Positions 8,506-17,856 of a stretch of DNA of 64,000 nt are shown in pieces; positions within the stretch are counted from its first letter, which is position 1; each line of letters starts with the position of its first letter. Source of the stretch: Mesorhizobium mediterraneum (lineage in GTDB: Bacteria > Pseudomonadota > Alphaproteobacteria > Rhizobiales > Rhizobiaceae); the NCBI RefSeq assembly GCF_002284565.1, contig NZ_NPKI01000050.1:1-64000 (forward strand), read 5' to 3'. The position numbers and the translations under genes were made by a program. The notes below the pieces were generated by a model that was not told the origin of the DNA, searched no databases, and saw nothing but the letters and a program-made list of their open reading frames with translations.

Positions 8506-10047
8506 ATGCCGCAGTCGGCTGAAAAAATTCTCGATCACGCTCCCCTGTTCCGCGAGCCGGAATACAGAAAGATGCTCGCTGAGAAGAAGCTAAACTTCGA
8601 ATGTCCGCACCCCGATGAAATCGTTTCCGATCAGCGCGATTTCACCCAGACGTGGGAATACCGCGAAAAGAACCTCGCCCGCAAAGCGCTTGTCGTGAAC
8701 CCGGCCAAGGCCTGCCAGCCGCTGGGTGCGGTATTCGCTGCCGCCGGCTTCGAGCGAACCATGTCCTTCGTCCACGGCAGCCAAGGTTGCGTCGCCTATT
8801 ACCGCTCGCACCTGTCGCGCCATTTCAAGGAGCCTGCCGCGGCGGTCTCCTCCTCAATGACCGAGGATGCGGCGGTGTTTGGCGGCCTGAAGAACATGGT
8901 CGACGGGCTCGCCAACACCTACCAGCTCTACGACCCCAAGATGATTGCCGTGTCGACGACCTGTATGGCAGAGGTCATTGGCGACGACCTGCACAGCTTC
9001 ATCCAGAACGCCAAGGACGAAGATTCAGTCCCGCGCGACTTCGACGTGCCCTTTGCCCACACCCCGGCCTTCGTTGGCAGTCATGTCGACGGCTATGACA
9101 ACATGGTCAAAGGCATTTTGGAGCACTTCTGGAAAGGTCAGGAGCGTACGCAAATCGAAGGAACCATCAACATCATTCCGGGCTTCGACGGCTTCTGCGT
9201 CGGCAACAACCGGGAGCTCAAGCGCCTGCTCGATGTAATGGGCGTGTCCTATACATTGATCCAGGATGCCTCTGACCAGTTCGATACGCCTTCGGACGGT
9301 GAATACCGCATGTATGACGGGGGCACGAAGATCAACGAGGTGAAGAAGGCCCTCAACGCCGAGGCAACGCTTTCGCTGCAGCATCACAACACCCGAAAGA
9401 CACTGGGCTATTGCGAGGAGGTCGGGCAGGCGACGGCCTCGTTCCACTATCCGCTCGGCGTTCAGGCGACGGACGAATTCCTGATGGAGGTCGCGGCGAT
9501 TTCCGGCAAGGAGATTCCCGAGGCAATTCGCCTCGAGCGCGGCCGACTGGTAGACGCCATGGCGGACAGCCAATCCTGGTTGCATGGTAAGAAATACGCC
9601 ATCTACGGTGATCCCGACTTCGTTCACGCAATGGCCCGCTTTGTCATGGAGACCGGCGGCGAGCCAACCCATTGCCTCGCCACCAATGGCACCTCGGCAT
9701 GGGAAGCCGATTTGAAGAAGCTGCTAGCATCCTCGCCTTTCGGCAAGGCTGCCCAGGTTTGGGCGGGCAAGGACCTGTGGGCGCTGCGCTCACTGCTCTT
9801 TACCGAGCCGGTGGACCTTTTGATCGGCAATTCCTACGGCAAGTACCTGGAGCGCGACACCGGAACACCGCTGATCCGGCTGATGTTTCCGATCTTCGAT
9901 CGGCACCATCATCACCGCTTTGCGCTCTTTGGCTACCAGGGAGCGTTGCGCGTGCTGACGACGATCCTCGACAAGATCTTCGACAAACTCGATCGCGAGA
10001 CGAGCGAGACGGGTGTGACGGATTATTCCTATGACCTCACGCGCTAA
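8506..10047 (+). CDS. nifK: Nitrogenase molybdenum-iron protein beta chain NifK
   Basis: NifK is the beta subunit of dinitrogenase and shares the P-cluster with NifD. The 513-residue protein carries the three ligand cysteines in PAKACQPLGAV, HGSQGCVAYY and VSTTCMAEVIGDD. SSMTEDAAVFGG follows, and a late GTPLIRLMFPIFDRHHHHR block is typical of rhizobial NifK. AGAGGTAAT precedes the ATG. The gap of 129 bases after nifD holds no gene. Confidence 0.98.
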   Translation: MPQSAEKILDHAPLFREPEYRKMLAEKKLNFECPHPDEIVSDQRDFTQTWEYREKNLARKALVVNPAKACQPLGAVFAAAGFERTMSFVHGSQGCVAYYRSHLSRHFKEPAAAVSSSMTEDAAVFGGLKNMVDGLANTYQLYDPKMIAVSTTCMAEVIGDDLHSFIQNAKDEDSVPRDFDVPFAHTPAFVGSHVDGYDNMVKGILEHFWKGQERTQIEGTINIIPGFDGFCVGNNRELKRLLDVMGVSYTLIQDASDQFDTPSDGEYRMYDGGTKINEVKKALNAEATLSLQHHNTRKTLGYCEEVGQATASFHYPLGVQATDEFLMEVAAISGKEIPEAIRLERGRLVDAMADSQSWLHGKKYAIYGDPDFVHAMARFVMETGGEPTHCLATNGTSAWEADLKKLLASSPFGKAAQVWAGKDLWALRSLLFTEPVDLLIGNSYGKYLERDTGTPLIRLMFPIFDRHHHHRFALFGYQGALRVLTTILDKIFDKLDRETSETGVTDYSYDLTR

Positions 10048-10108
10048 GAGCTGTGGCCGGCTTTTCGCCGAGGCCATTCCTTGCCCAATGGACTGGGGAG
10101 GCTGAGCA

Positions 10109-11584
10109 ATGTCCTCCCTCAGCGCCAAAATCAAGGACGCCTTCGATGAGCCCGCCTGCGATAAGAACCGTGGCAAAGATGCCAAGGCGCGCAAGGAGGG
10201 CTGCTCGAAGTCGCTGACACCAGGGGCGGCAGCCGGCGGCTGCGCCTTTGACGGAGCCAAGATCGTCCTGCAGCCGATCACCGACGTTGCGCATCTGGTC
10301 CATGCGCCGCTCGCCTGCGAGGGCAATTCTTGGGACAACCGTGGTGCGGTTTCGTCAGGGCCGACCTTGTGGCGGACAAGCTTCACGACCGACCTCACCG
10401 AACTCGACCTTGTGATGGGGCAGGGCGAGCGGAAACTCTTCAAGGCGATCCGCGAGATCAAGCACACATACGCGCCGCCGGCGATCTTCGTCTACTCGAC
10501 TTGCGTAACGGCGCTGATCGGTGACGACATCGAGGCCGTGTGCAAACGCGCCACGGAAAAGTTCGGTTTGGCCGTGGTGCCGATCAATGCGCCTGGCCTG
10601 GCAGGCTCCAAGAACCTCGGCAATAAGCTCGCCGCCGAGGCGTTGCTCGATCATGTCATCGGCACGGTCGAACCCGACGACCCCGGACCCTACGACATCA
10701 ACATCCTTGGCGAATTCAACCTCTCGGGCGAATTCTGGCTTGTAAAGCCGCTCCTCGATCGGCTCGGGATCCGGGTGCGCGCCTGCATTCCCGGCGATGC
10801 GCGTTACCGCGACATTGCTTCCGCGCACCGCGCCCGGGCGGCAATGATGGTGTGCTCGACCGCGCTGATCAGTCTTGCCCGCAAGATGGAGGAGCGCTGG
10901 GACATCCCGTTCTTCGAGGGCTCCTTCTATGGCATCTCCGACACATCGCAAGCTCTTCGAAACCTTGTCAGGCTGCTGGTGAGGAAGGGCGCCGATCCGG
11001 AGATCCTCGAGCGCACAGAGACGCTGATCGCGCAGCAGGAGGCGATCGCGTGGAAGAAACTCGAATCCTACCGGCAAAGGCTCCAAGGCAAGCGCGTGCT
11101 GCTCAACACAGGCGGTGTGAAGTCCTGGTCGGTTGTCCATGCGCTGATGGAGATCGGAATCGAGATCGTCGGCACCTCGATCAAGAAATCTACGGTGCAG
11201 GACAAGGAGCGCATCAAACAAGTTCTCAAGCACGACAAGCACATGTTCGAATCCATGGCTGCGAGCGAGCTGTACGCCATGCTCTCTGAACACAGGGCCG
11301 ATATCATGCTGTCGGGCGGTCGCACGCAATTCATTGCGCTCAAGGCCAAGACGCCCTGGCTCGATATCAACCAGGAGCGCCAGCATCCTTATGCCGGCTA
11401 TGACGGCATGGTGGAACTCGTACGCCAGATCGACCTCGCCATTCACAATCCGATCTGGTCTCAGGTGCGCCAGCCGGCCCCGTGGGATTGCCAGCCTGAG
11501 CTGATAGGCGAATTGCCGTGCACGAGGAACGAGACCGCGTACCTGTTTGATGAATTCGCCTGCGCGACGGCACACGAGTGTTGA
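10109..11584 (+). CDS. nifE: FeMo-cofactor assembly scaffold NifE
   Basis: NifE forms the NifEN heterotetramer, on which the NifB-co precursor is matured to FeMo-co before transfer to NifDK. The 491-residue protein resembles NifD. It has HAPLACEGNSWDNRG with a cluster Cys, VYSTCVTALIGDDIEAVC with another, and a TGGVKSWSVV segment. It starts at an ATG after GGGGAGG, 61 bases after nifK, and ends just before nifN, so it belongs to the same transcription unit. Confidence 0.97.
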   Translation: MSSLSAKIKDAFDEPACDKNRGKDAKARKEGCSKSLTPGAAAGGCAFDGAKIVLQPITDVAHLVHAPLACEGNSWDNRGAVSSGPTLWRTSFTTDLTELDLVMGQGERKLFKAIREIKHTYAPPAIFVYSTCVTALIGDDIEAVCKRATEKFGLAVVPINAPGLAGSKNLGNKLAAEALLDHVIGTVEPDDPGPYDINILGEFNLSGEFWLVKPLLDRLGIRVRACIPGDARYRDIASAHRARAAMMVCSTALISLARKMEERWDIPFFEGSFYGISDTSQALRNLVRLLVRKGADPEILERTETLIAQQEAIAWKKLESYRQRLQGKRVLLNTGGVKSWSVVHALMEIGIEIVGTSIKKSTVQDKERIKQVLKHDKHMFESMAASELYAMLSEHRADIMLSGGRTQFIALKAKTPWLDINQERQHPYAGYDGMVELVRQIDLAIHNPIWSQVRQPAPWDCQPELIGELPCTRNETAYLFDEFACATAHEC

Positions 11585-11592
11585 GGCGACCG

Positions 11593-12945
11593 ATGGCCCG
11601 CATCCTTCCCCAGAGCAAATCGGCGGCAGTCAACCCGCTGAAGTCGTCGCAGCCGCTGGGTGCCGCCTTTGCCTTTCTTGGCGTCGACGGTGCGATGCCG
11701 CTGTTCCACGGCAGCCAAGGCTGCACAAGCTTTGCGCTCGTTCTCCTCGTGCGGCACTTCAAAGAAGCGATTCCCTTGCAGACTACGGCGATGGATGAGG
11801 TGGCGACCATCCTCGGCGCAGCCGACCATCTGGAAGAGGCGATCCTCAACCTCAAGAACCGCACGAAGCCAACGCTGATCGGGGTGTGCACGACCGCGCT
11901 GGTGGAGACGCGTGGCGAAGATTGCGCGGGTGATATTGCCAACATCATGCGGAAGCACACGCAACAGCTTGCGGGTACGGAGGTCGTGCTGGCCAACACG
12001 CCGGATTTTGACGGCGCGATCGAAGAGGGCTGGGCCAAGGCAGTCACCGCAATGATCGAAGGGATTACGCGCTCGGGCGAACGGGCGCGGCACCCGAAGA
12101 AGATCGCAATCCTGCCCGGATGCAACCTCTCTGTCGCCGACATCGAGCATATGCGGGACATGGTTGAAAGCTTTGGGCTCAAGCCGGTTATTCTGCCCGA
12201 CATTTCAGGCTCGCTCGACGGTACGGTTCCTGACCGCTGGGTAGCGACCACATACGGCGGCACCAGCGTCGAAGACATTCGCGAGTTGGGTACGGCCATG
12301 CGATGCATCGCCATCGGTGAGCACATGCGCCGCCCGGCGAAAGCGCTGCTCGGGTTGACCGGCGTGCCTTACGTGTTGTTCCAGTCACTGACTGGGCTGC
12401 AGGACACGGACCGCTTCGTGTCGCTGCTGTCTTCGATTTCGGGCGCGGCGGTACCGGCCCGCGTGCGCCGGCGCCGGGCGCAATTGCAGGACGCGATGCT
12501 CGACGGACATTTCCATTTCGGCGGCAAGAAAATTGCCATCGCTGCCGAACCAGACCAGCTGTTCCAACTTGCAACCTTCTTTGCTGGTCTCGGCTCCGAG
12601 ATAGCCGCGGCCGTCACAACGACCGACAGGTCTAAAATTCTCAAGAAAGTCCCGGCGGTTTCGGTTCAGATCGGCGATCTCGGCGATCTGGAAAGTCTTG
12701 CCGTCGGTGCTGACCTGCTTGTCACGCATTCGCACGGGCGCCAAGCATCGGAGCGGCTCGGAATTCCGCTCATGCGCATCGGGTTCCCGGTCTTCGATCG
12801 ACTAGGCAGCCAGCACAAGCTCGCAATTCTCTATCAGGGCACCCGCGACATGATCTTCGAGGTCGCCAGCATCTTCCAGGCCAACCAACACGCGCCCACT
12901 CCTGAGGCGCTTGATCCACTCCGTAATCGAGAAATATCACGATGA
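11593..12945 (+). CDS. nifN: FeMo-cofactor assembly scaffold NifN
   Basis: NifN is the NifK-like partner of NifE in the cofactor scaffold. The 450-residue protein begins MARILPQSKSAAVNPLKSSQ and has FHGSQGCTSF with the conserved Cys, then GVCTTALVETRGEDC. I chose the ATG at 11593 rather than a GTG at 11578 that overlaps the nifE end, because rhizobial NifN proteins start at this MARI. Its last four bases overlap the nifX start (ATGA). Confidence 0.96.
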   Translation: MARILPQSKSAAVNPLKSSQPLGAAFAFLGVDGAMPLFHGSQGCTSFALVLLVRHFKEAIPLQTTAMDEVATILGAADHLEEAILNLKNRTKPTLIGVCTTALVETRGEDCAGDIANIMRKHTQQLAGTEVVLANTPDFDGAIEEGWAKAVTAMIEGITRSGERARHPKKIAILPGCNLSVADIEHMRDMVESFGLKPVILPDISGSLDGTVPDRWVATTYGGTSVEDIRELGTAMRCIAIGEHMRRPAKALLGLTGVPYVLFQSLTGLQDTDRFVSLLSSISGAAVPARVRRRRAQLQDAMLDGHFHFGGKKIAIAAEPDQLFQLATFFAGLGSEIAAAVTTTDRSKILKKVPAVSVQIGDLGDLESLAVGADLLVTHSHGRQASERLGIPLMRIGFPVFDRLGSQHKLAILYQGTRDMIFEVASIFQANQHAPTPEALDPLRNREISR

Positions 12946-13439
12946 ACGCTGTTCGCCGCCTCTCGCTGGTCAGTAATGAGGTTTTCGCCCCGATGCCTGA
13001 ACGACGTAAGGGCGCATTGCGCGTTGCGATCGCCACTCAGGACATGCAGGACCTCAATGCCCATTTCGGGTCGGCCAGGCGCTTTGCTGTCTACGACGTG
13101 ACGCGCGAGGAATGGAATCTCGTAGAAGCCGTGGCCTTCGATGACGTGTCCGATGAAAGCGGGGAGCATCGGGCCGAGCGCGATGATCGCATCACGCCAA
13201 AGGTGGATGCGCTCAAGGGCTGTCAGATCCTGTTTTGTCTGGCAATTGGCGGCCCTTCGGCAGCCAAGCTTGTCGCGGCAAAAATCCACCCGATCAAAGT
13301 GGCGGAGCCCGAATCGATCCCACAGGTGCTCTTGCGCACGCAGATGATGCTCAGGACGTGTCCTCCGCCTTGGCTGCGCAAGGTGCTGGCGCGAGCGGGC
13401 ATTGCCGAAAAGAAACCGTCCTTCGAGGACGAGGACTGA
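12942..13439 (+). CDS. nifX: Nitrogenase cofactor carrier NifX
   Basis: NifX binds NifB-co and FeMo-co precursors and shuttles them around NifEN. The 165-residue protein has the dinitrogenase cofactor-binding fold: LRVAIATQDMQDLNAHFGSA near residue 27 and CLAIGGPSAAKLV near residue 97. The start overlaps the nifN stop by four bases, indicating coupling. The C-terminal tail ends in an acidic EDED. Confidence 0.95.
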   Translation: MNAVRRLSLVSNEVFAPMPERRKGALRVAIATQDMQDLNAHFGSARRFAVYDVTREEWNLVEAVAFDDVSDESGEHRAERDDRITPKVDALKGCQILFCLAIGGPSAAKLVAAKIHPIKVAEPESIPQVLLRTQMMLRTCPPPWLRKVLARAGIAEKKPSFEDED

Positions 13440-13455
13440 AAAGAGGAGGACGCCA

Positions 13456-13935
13456 ATGCCTGACCCCGCAATCCCCCCAGCTGTCGCCGAAGACGAGGCG
13501 GCTCTTTGCACCCCGTTCGTCAAATGCCTCGTGCGGCTGATCCGTTCTCAGGATTCCTATGGCTCGTGGGAACGCAAAGCGGACGCTGAGCTGCTGGGCG
13601 ACTTCATCATTACCAAGGAACAGCGCCGAGGGATCCCAATCATCGGAGATCCCGATCCCGACGTGCTGTGGAGGCTCGACAAGTACTACGCCGCCATCGG
13701 GCTTGCGATCGAGGAGCGCTGCGGCCTTATGGCATCGCCGATGATCCAGGTGAGCCATGAGGGTTTTGGTCGGGTGCTTTTCACGACCGGACGGCTGGTC
13801 GTTTTGTCCAAAACGCTGCGCGATGTCCACCGGTTTGGCTTCGAGACGCTCCTGAAGCTCGCCACGGCCGGTACGAAGCTGGTCGACGATGCGATTTCAG
13901 TCATCGAAACCTTTCCCCACGTGGCGCTGGCATGA
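13456..13935 (+). CDS. NifX-associated nitrogen fixation protein (DUF269), copy 1
   Basis: This is a 159-residue member of the family that follows nifX in most diazotrophs; its exact role in cofactor trafficking is not settled. Recognisable segments are TPFVKCLVRLIRSQDSYGSW, the PDPDVLWRLDKYY core and the C-terminal DVHRFGFETLLKLATAGTKL. AAGAGGAGGA lies just before the ATG, 16 bases after nifX. A shorter paralogue sits at 19985, separated by five unrelated genes. Confidence 0.9.
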   Translation: MPDPAIPPAVAEDEAALCTPFVKCLVRLIRSQDSYGSWERKADAELLGDFIITKEQRRGIPIIGDPDPDVLWRLDKYYAAIGLAIEERCGLMASPMIQVSHEGFGRVLFTTGRLVVLSKTLRDVHRFGFETLLKLATAGTKLVDDAISVIETFPHVALA

Positions 13936-14042
13936 TGGGCGCGATTTTCGAGAAAGGCCATCATGACGGACCCGAGAAACTATGTTGGCCAGTTCCCTCG
14001 ATCCAGGGACTCGAGGCCGACCAGGTTGTTGGGGTATCGCCG

Positions 14043-14747
14043 ATGAAGAAGCCGCTGGTCCTGATCTGCTCGCAAGATGCCGAGTTCTATCTGCTCTACA
14101 GCCACATACTGGAGGTTGACGGTTTCAGCAGTGAGACGGCAGACGGCGCGAAGGCTGCGCTGGCCTTGGCCGAACAACGGGAGCTTCAGGCCGTAGTGCT
14201 GGATTGCGACCCAGCCAGCATAAACGGGTCCGCAATTTGCGCCCACCTCAAGCGGGAACCGCGCACCACCGACCTGCCTATCATCGCCCTGATCGCGCCT
14301 GGCGCCGAGCACCAGCACCTCGATCTCTTGAAGGCAGGCGTTGAGAGCTTTGTGCGGCCGGTGGCTCCGGCCAAGCTGCTCGACTGCCTGCGGGCGAGGC
14401 TCGGGCTGACCAAGCGTGGTCCGAACGGGGTTGAAAACGACAGTTGGATTTGTTGTGGAGGCCTGGAGATGAAGCTCGATGCCCATCGGGTTCGCGGTAA
14501 TGGCCACGACATCCATCTCGGACGGATCGATTTCAACGTGCTGCGGCTTATGATTGAGGCCCCGGGCAAGGTCTTCAGCCGGGACGAGCTTATCGGGGCG
14601 GCCTGGCTGCCCAACATTCATGTCGGTGCACGCACCGTCGATGTCCATATCAGCCGAATCAGGAGGGCGCTGAAAACGGCCTTGCCCGGCAGCGTCATTC
14701 GCACCGTCAGGTCGGCCGGCTACTCGCTCGAGAAGCCGGACGACTGA
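14043..14747 (+). CDS. OmpR-type response regulator with a degenerate receiver
   Basis: The 234-residue protein has an N-terminal CheY-like domain (about 1-115) and a C-terminal winged-helix DNA-binding domain (about 135-232; FSRDELIGAAW, ARTVDVHISRIRRAL, VRTVRSAGYSL). The receiver keeps an Asp at the phosphoacceptor strand (VVLDCDP, residues 54/56). It has lost the acidic pair (ICSQDAE), the Thr/Ser (IIALIAP) and the conserved Lys (SFVRPVAP), so ordinary phosphorelay control is doubtful. No sensor kinase is nearby. The ATG at 14043 was chosen because the receiver fold begins there; the frame is open back to 13932. Its target is unknown, and its place directly after the nif operon suggests a symbiotic regulator. 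Confidence 0.8.
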   Translation: MKKPLVLICSQDAEFYLLYSHILEVDGFSSETADGAKAALALAEQRELQAVVLDCDPASINGSAICAHLKREPRTTDLPIIALIAPGAEHQHLDLLKAGVESFVRPVAPAKLLDCLRARLGLTKRGPNGVENDSWICCGGLEMKLDAHRVRGNGHDIHLGRIDFNVLRLMIEAPGKVFSRDELIGAAWLPNIHVGARTVDVHISRIRRALKTALPGSVIRTVRSAGYSLEKPDD

Positions 14748-14768
14748 AATCGGTGATCGAACGTGGTG

Positions 14769-14794
14769 CCGCTCTCTCTTCCTCCTGAGAGCGG
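14769..14794 (+). terminator. Hairpin after the response regulator gene
   Basis: CCGCTCTC and GAGAGCGG form a perfect eight-base-pair stem around a ten-base loop, 22 bases after the stop codon. There is no strong T run, so it may be a terminator or an mRNA-stabilising stem separating the nif transcript from the stress protein gene. Confidence 0.5.
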
Positions 14795-14842
14795 TGTTGC
14801 CGCTTTGAGGCGCTCCTAACGAAGACCAGGAGAAGCAGGCAA

Positions 14843-15715
14843 ATGGAATTTAAAAGCATATTCAGTGTGACGGGTGCTGATCATTCTGATGAGGACCTCA
14901 CAACAGCTGCCGGACTGTGTGCCGAGGTCGGCGCGCACCTATCGGTACTCATTATACCGCCTCCATTGCTCTTGATGTCGTCTCCGCCCCCCGAATGGAA
15001 TACAGGACGTGCACAGGCAATTGCAGTACCGAACTATCGATTTCAGCAAATCGAGAAATTTTCACAGGACGTGACCAGAATGGAAAGACGGTCCGCGGAT
15101 ATCCTCAAAAGGCTGAAAGCTATGTCGCTTTCCTGTGACGTTGACACCGACTATTGCGATCCGGCTAGCCTCGGTGAAGTGGCACGACAGCGGGCGCTCT
15201 GCGCTGACCTGACGATCGTTGGAGGAGACCTCCTCAACGATGAGACTCTCGGACCTCCTGTTGTCAACGGCTGCTTGTTCGATAGCGGAAAGCCGGTGCT
15301 CATCGTGCCGAAGGGCGTTAAGGCGACGCTGTCGCCTCGACGCGTGCTGGTCGGCTGGGATTCGCGTGTAGAGGCCTCGCGTGCGGTTCGGGAAGCTCTT
15401 AGTATCCTATCCGCTGCCAAGGAAGTCTGTGTCGCTATGGTCGATCCAAAGGCGCAAAACAACGGGAAAGGCGCGCAGTCTGGAGCTGACATCGCTGCCT
15501 ATCTTACTCGGCACGGTGCTCGGGTCTCCGTTGACCTGCTTAAGAGCGCCGGCAAATCGGCGGGCACAGTGCTGACCCAGCACGCGAACGACATCTGTGC
15601 TGACATGATGGTCATGGGTGCTTATGGCAGCCGTGGGCTGCGTGAGCGGATTTTCGGCGGTCCGCCGAGCTGGAGCTTTGGGAAGACCACATTGCCGCTG
15701 TTTTTGGCTCGCTGA
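14843..15715 (+). CDS. Tandem universal stress protein (UspA family)
   Basis: The 290-residue protein has two Usp folds. The N-terminal half (about 1-150) is degenerate. The C-terminal half (about 165-285) begins RRVLVGWDSRVEASRAVREA and contains VMGAYGSRGLRERIFGG, the ATP-binding G-x2-G-x9-G type loop. Such proteins respond to starvation, low oxygen or redox stress, which fits a bacteroid. AGGAGAAGCAGG precedes the ATG. It stands between the response regulator and an 840-base gap. Confidence 0.88.
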   Translation: MEFKSIFSVTGADHSDEDLTTAAGLCAEVGAHLSVLIIPPPLLLMSSPPPEWNTGRAQAIAVPNYRFQQIEKFSQDVTRMERRSADILKRLKAMSLSCDVDTDYCDPASLGEVARQRALCADLTIVGGDLLNDETLGPPVVNGCLFDSGKPVLIVPKGVKATLSPRRVLVGWDSRVEASRAVREALSILSAAKEVCVAMVDPKAQNNGKGAQSGADIAAYLTRHGARVSVDLLKSAGKSAGTVLTQHANDICADMMVMGAYGSRGLRERIFGGPPSWSFGKTTLPLFLAR

Positions 15716-16557
15716 TCAGCTCCGTAGGAACACCGATCAGGTCGTAGGACCGCCAACCAGTCCGAAGTCGTCGTCGGTTACCGGTCGGATTGCGGAGACA
15801 TGGCTGGATCCGCGAACATCTTGCGATGCTTGTCAGAGCCAAACCGGACGCCTCGACTGCTTCACGACGCTCTCGTGAACCAACTCGTGCGAGATCGTCC
15901 GCAACGGGCAGTAAAGACGAACGGCTGCAGCAGACCGCAGCCAAGCCACAGGGCGGGTGTACCAGGAGACCCCGCCTCGTGCGCGAACCCTGTTGGAAGG
16001 CCCCTTATCAGTACCCGGACGCGCGTCAAATCGGCGGCTGTCCCTGTCAGCCTGCGGTGTGCAAGGGCCGCTGCCGCGGAGCTTCCCCTGCCCGATCGTC
16101 GGGCGTGCGACAATGTCGGATTCCAGACGAGCTGGAACTGCGCGAACTCGTTGGTTTGACAGGTCTTTATCCGGCACGCCGCATGCATGGGAGTCTCAGA
16201 AAGCATTAAGAGCCGTTATCCATGGTTACGCCCTTCGAAAGAAAGAGCCGCTTCCGTCGTGGCAGGGAAACAGCCATTCCTGGGGTGGAGGCCGGCGCTA
16301 GAAGCCGCCGTAAGATCCGGAAGAGCCGCGCGACAGCATCACACACTTTCCTTCTGCTCTTGGGTTCGGATCACGCCGCGCCGCTGTCGATGCCGCCGAC
16401 ATTGAGCCCAAGACCTGGAAGGCGGCACACGCTTTTGCTGTCCTCTCAGTCGGGACCGCGGCTCAAGCATGCTTGTGAGGTTCGCATTGCTCAATGCCCG
16501 GCGATCGACGTCAACATGCCGCTGAGTTGGAAAACACTCCTAGAGGAGTAAGGATAA
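15716..16557. other. Long upstream region of the N-monooxygenase gene
   Basis: About 840 bases have no supported gene; open frames in all phases are arginine-rich and lack family features. The stretch holds a sigma-54-type promoter at 16172-16186, and an imperfect NifA site (TGT-N10-ACG) about 60 bases before it. GAGGAGTAAGG lies just before the downstream GTG start. Confidence 0.5.
16172..16186 (+). promoter_or_regulatory. Sigma-54 (-24/-12) promoter candidate
   Basis: CGGCACGCCGCATGC matches the consensus TGGCACG-N4-TTGC at most positions and keeps GG-N10-GC. It points at the N-monooxygenase gene, with a leader of about 370 bases. Only an imperfect NifA activator site is seen upstream. Confidence 0.55.
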
Positions 16558-17856
16558 GTGGACCTCTTTTGTATTGGTGTGGGTGCTGGACCATCTAATT
16601 TGAGCCTTGCGTGTCAGATACAGGAAGAGATTGCGCAAGGGGCACTGTTCCTGGACCGGGAGGTCGATTTCCGAGGACATCCAGGCAGCGCTTTCGATTG
16701 CGCGGAGCTCCAGGTCGGCCACTTCCAGGATCTGGTTACTCTGGTCAATCCGCGATCAGCCTACACATTCGTAAACTACCTCCACGAGAACGGGCGTCTT
16801 TACAATTTCCTCAATGCGCAATTTCACGGGGTGCTTAGAGCCGAGTTCGCCCAATATCTCAACTGGGCGTTCCAGAAGAATCCGCTTGTCCGTGGCGGCG
16901 AGGCCGTTCGCGAAATCCGCTTTGACGGCGAGTTTCGCGTGCGGACGGACAACGCGGTCCTTGATGCAAGAAACCTCGTCATCGACATAGGCAAGCAGGC
17001 GCAAATTCCGCCTCAGTTTCATGGCTGGACTGGACCCAACCTGTTCCACTCATCTGAGTTGGCCCACATCAATCCTGAGGTGCAAAAAAAGCATGTCTGC
17101 GTTGTTGGCGGCGGACAGTCGGGAGCCGAGCTGCTACTGCACCTTGTCGGCCGGCCGAAAGAACGGCGGCCCGCGGCGATCACATGGGTCTTGACGCGCG
17201 AGATGCCTTTCGACGACCACGCGTTCACAAACGGGCTGTTCACGCCATGCTTCTCGGATCGTTTTGCTGCGATGAGCGAGGTGCATCGACAGCTGTTCCT
17301 GCGGCGTTTCGCGCTTGCCTCCGAGGGCATTTCAGAAAGCAAGTTGCGCGCGGTCTATCAGGCGCTCTACCACCACGCCTTTCTCGAGCCACACCAATGC
17401 GAGATCACATTGCGGCCAAGTTGCAACGTGTCGCGCTGCATCAATGCCGGAGCAGGGCACAGGCTCACGCTGCAACGCGGCTTGGACAACATCGGAGAAG
17501 TAACCGCCGATATCGTCATCCTGGCCACCGGGTACGAGAAACCGCTGCCGGGTTTCCTAGAACCGATCGCAGATCGCCTCGAACAGATCGGCAATGAGCT
17601 CGCCATCGGCGAGGATTTTTCGGTGTACTGGGACGGACCGCGAGACCGACGCCTTTTCGTTCAGAACGCCTGCCTTGGACAGCGCGGGCTGGCTGATCCG
17701 AACTTTGGGCTGCTGGCCTGGCGAGCGCGCCGCATCCTTGACAGCCTTCTGCGGCGCGCGCCATGCGCCAATCCCGAGCATCTAGGGTTCATCAACCGTC
17801 CCTTGACGGAGTGCTGGCCCGACCTCGGAGTCGAACAAATGGGCAGCGGGATATGA
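16558..17856 (+). CDS. L-ornithine/L-lysine N-hydroxylating monooxygenase family protein
   Basis: This is a 432-residue flavin-dependent N-hydroxylase of the SidA/IucD/PvdA type, which hydroxylates a side-chain amine using FAD, NADPH and O2. Visible motifs are FAD-binding GVGAGPSNLSLA at residues 7-18, NADPH-binding VVGGGQSGAELL near 183, and the C-terminal ILATGYEKPLPGF. Such enzymes usually feed hydroxamate siderophores, but no siderophore synthetase or transporter is near. Translation starts at GTG after GAGGAGTAAGG. The lone setting behind a sigma-54-like promoter suggests expression in nitrogen-fixing cells. The substrate is not predictable from sequence. Confidence 0.85.
   Translation: MDLFCIGVGAGPSNLSLACQIQEEIAQGALFLDREVDFRGHPGSAFDCAELQVGHFQDLVTLVNPRSAYTFVNYLHENGRLYNFLNAQFHGVLRAEFAQYLNWAFQKNPLVRGGEAVREIRFDGEFRVRTDNAVLDARNLVIDIGKQAQIPPQFHGWTGPNLFHSSELAHINPEVQKKHVCVVGGGQSGAELLLHLVGRPKERRPAAITWVLTREMPFDDHAFTNGLFTPCFSDRFAAMSEVHRQLFLRRFALASEGISESKLRAVYQALYHHAFLEPHQCEITLRPSCNVSRCINAGAGHRLTLQRGLDNIGEVTADIVILATGYEKPLPGFLEPIADRLEQIGNELAIGEDFSVYWDGPRDRRLFVQNACLGQRGLADPNFGLLAWRARRILDSLLRRAPCANPEHLGFINRPLTECWPDLGVEQMGSGI

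Noticed and set aside
10355..11575. 406-codon open frame antisense to nifE
   Set aside because: It is a shadow of a well-supported gene with no family features of its own.
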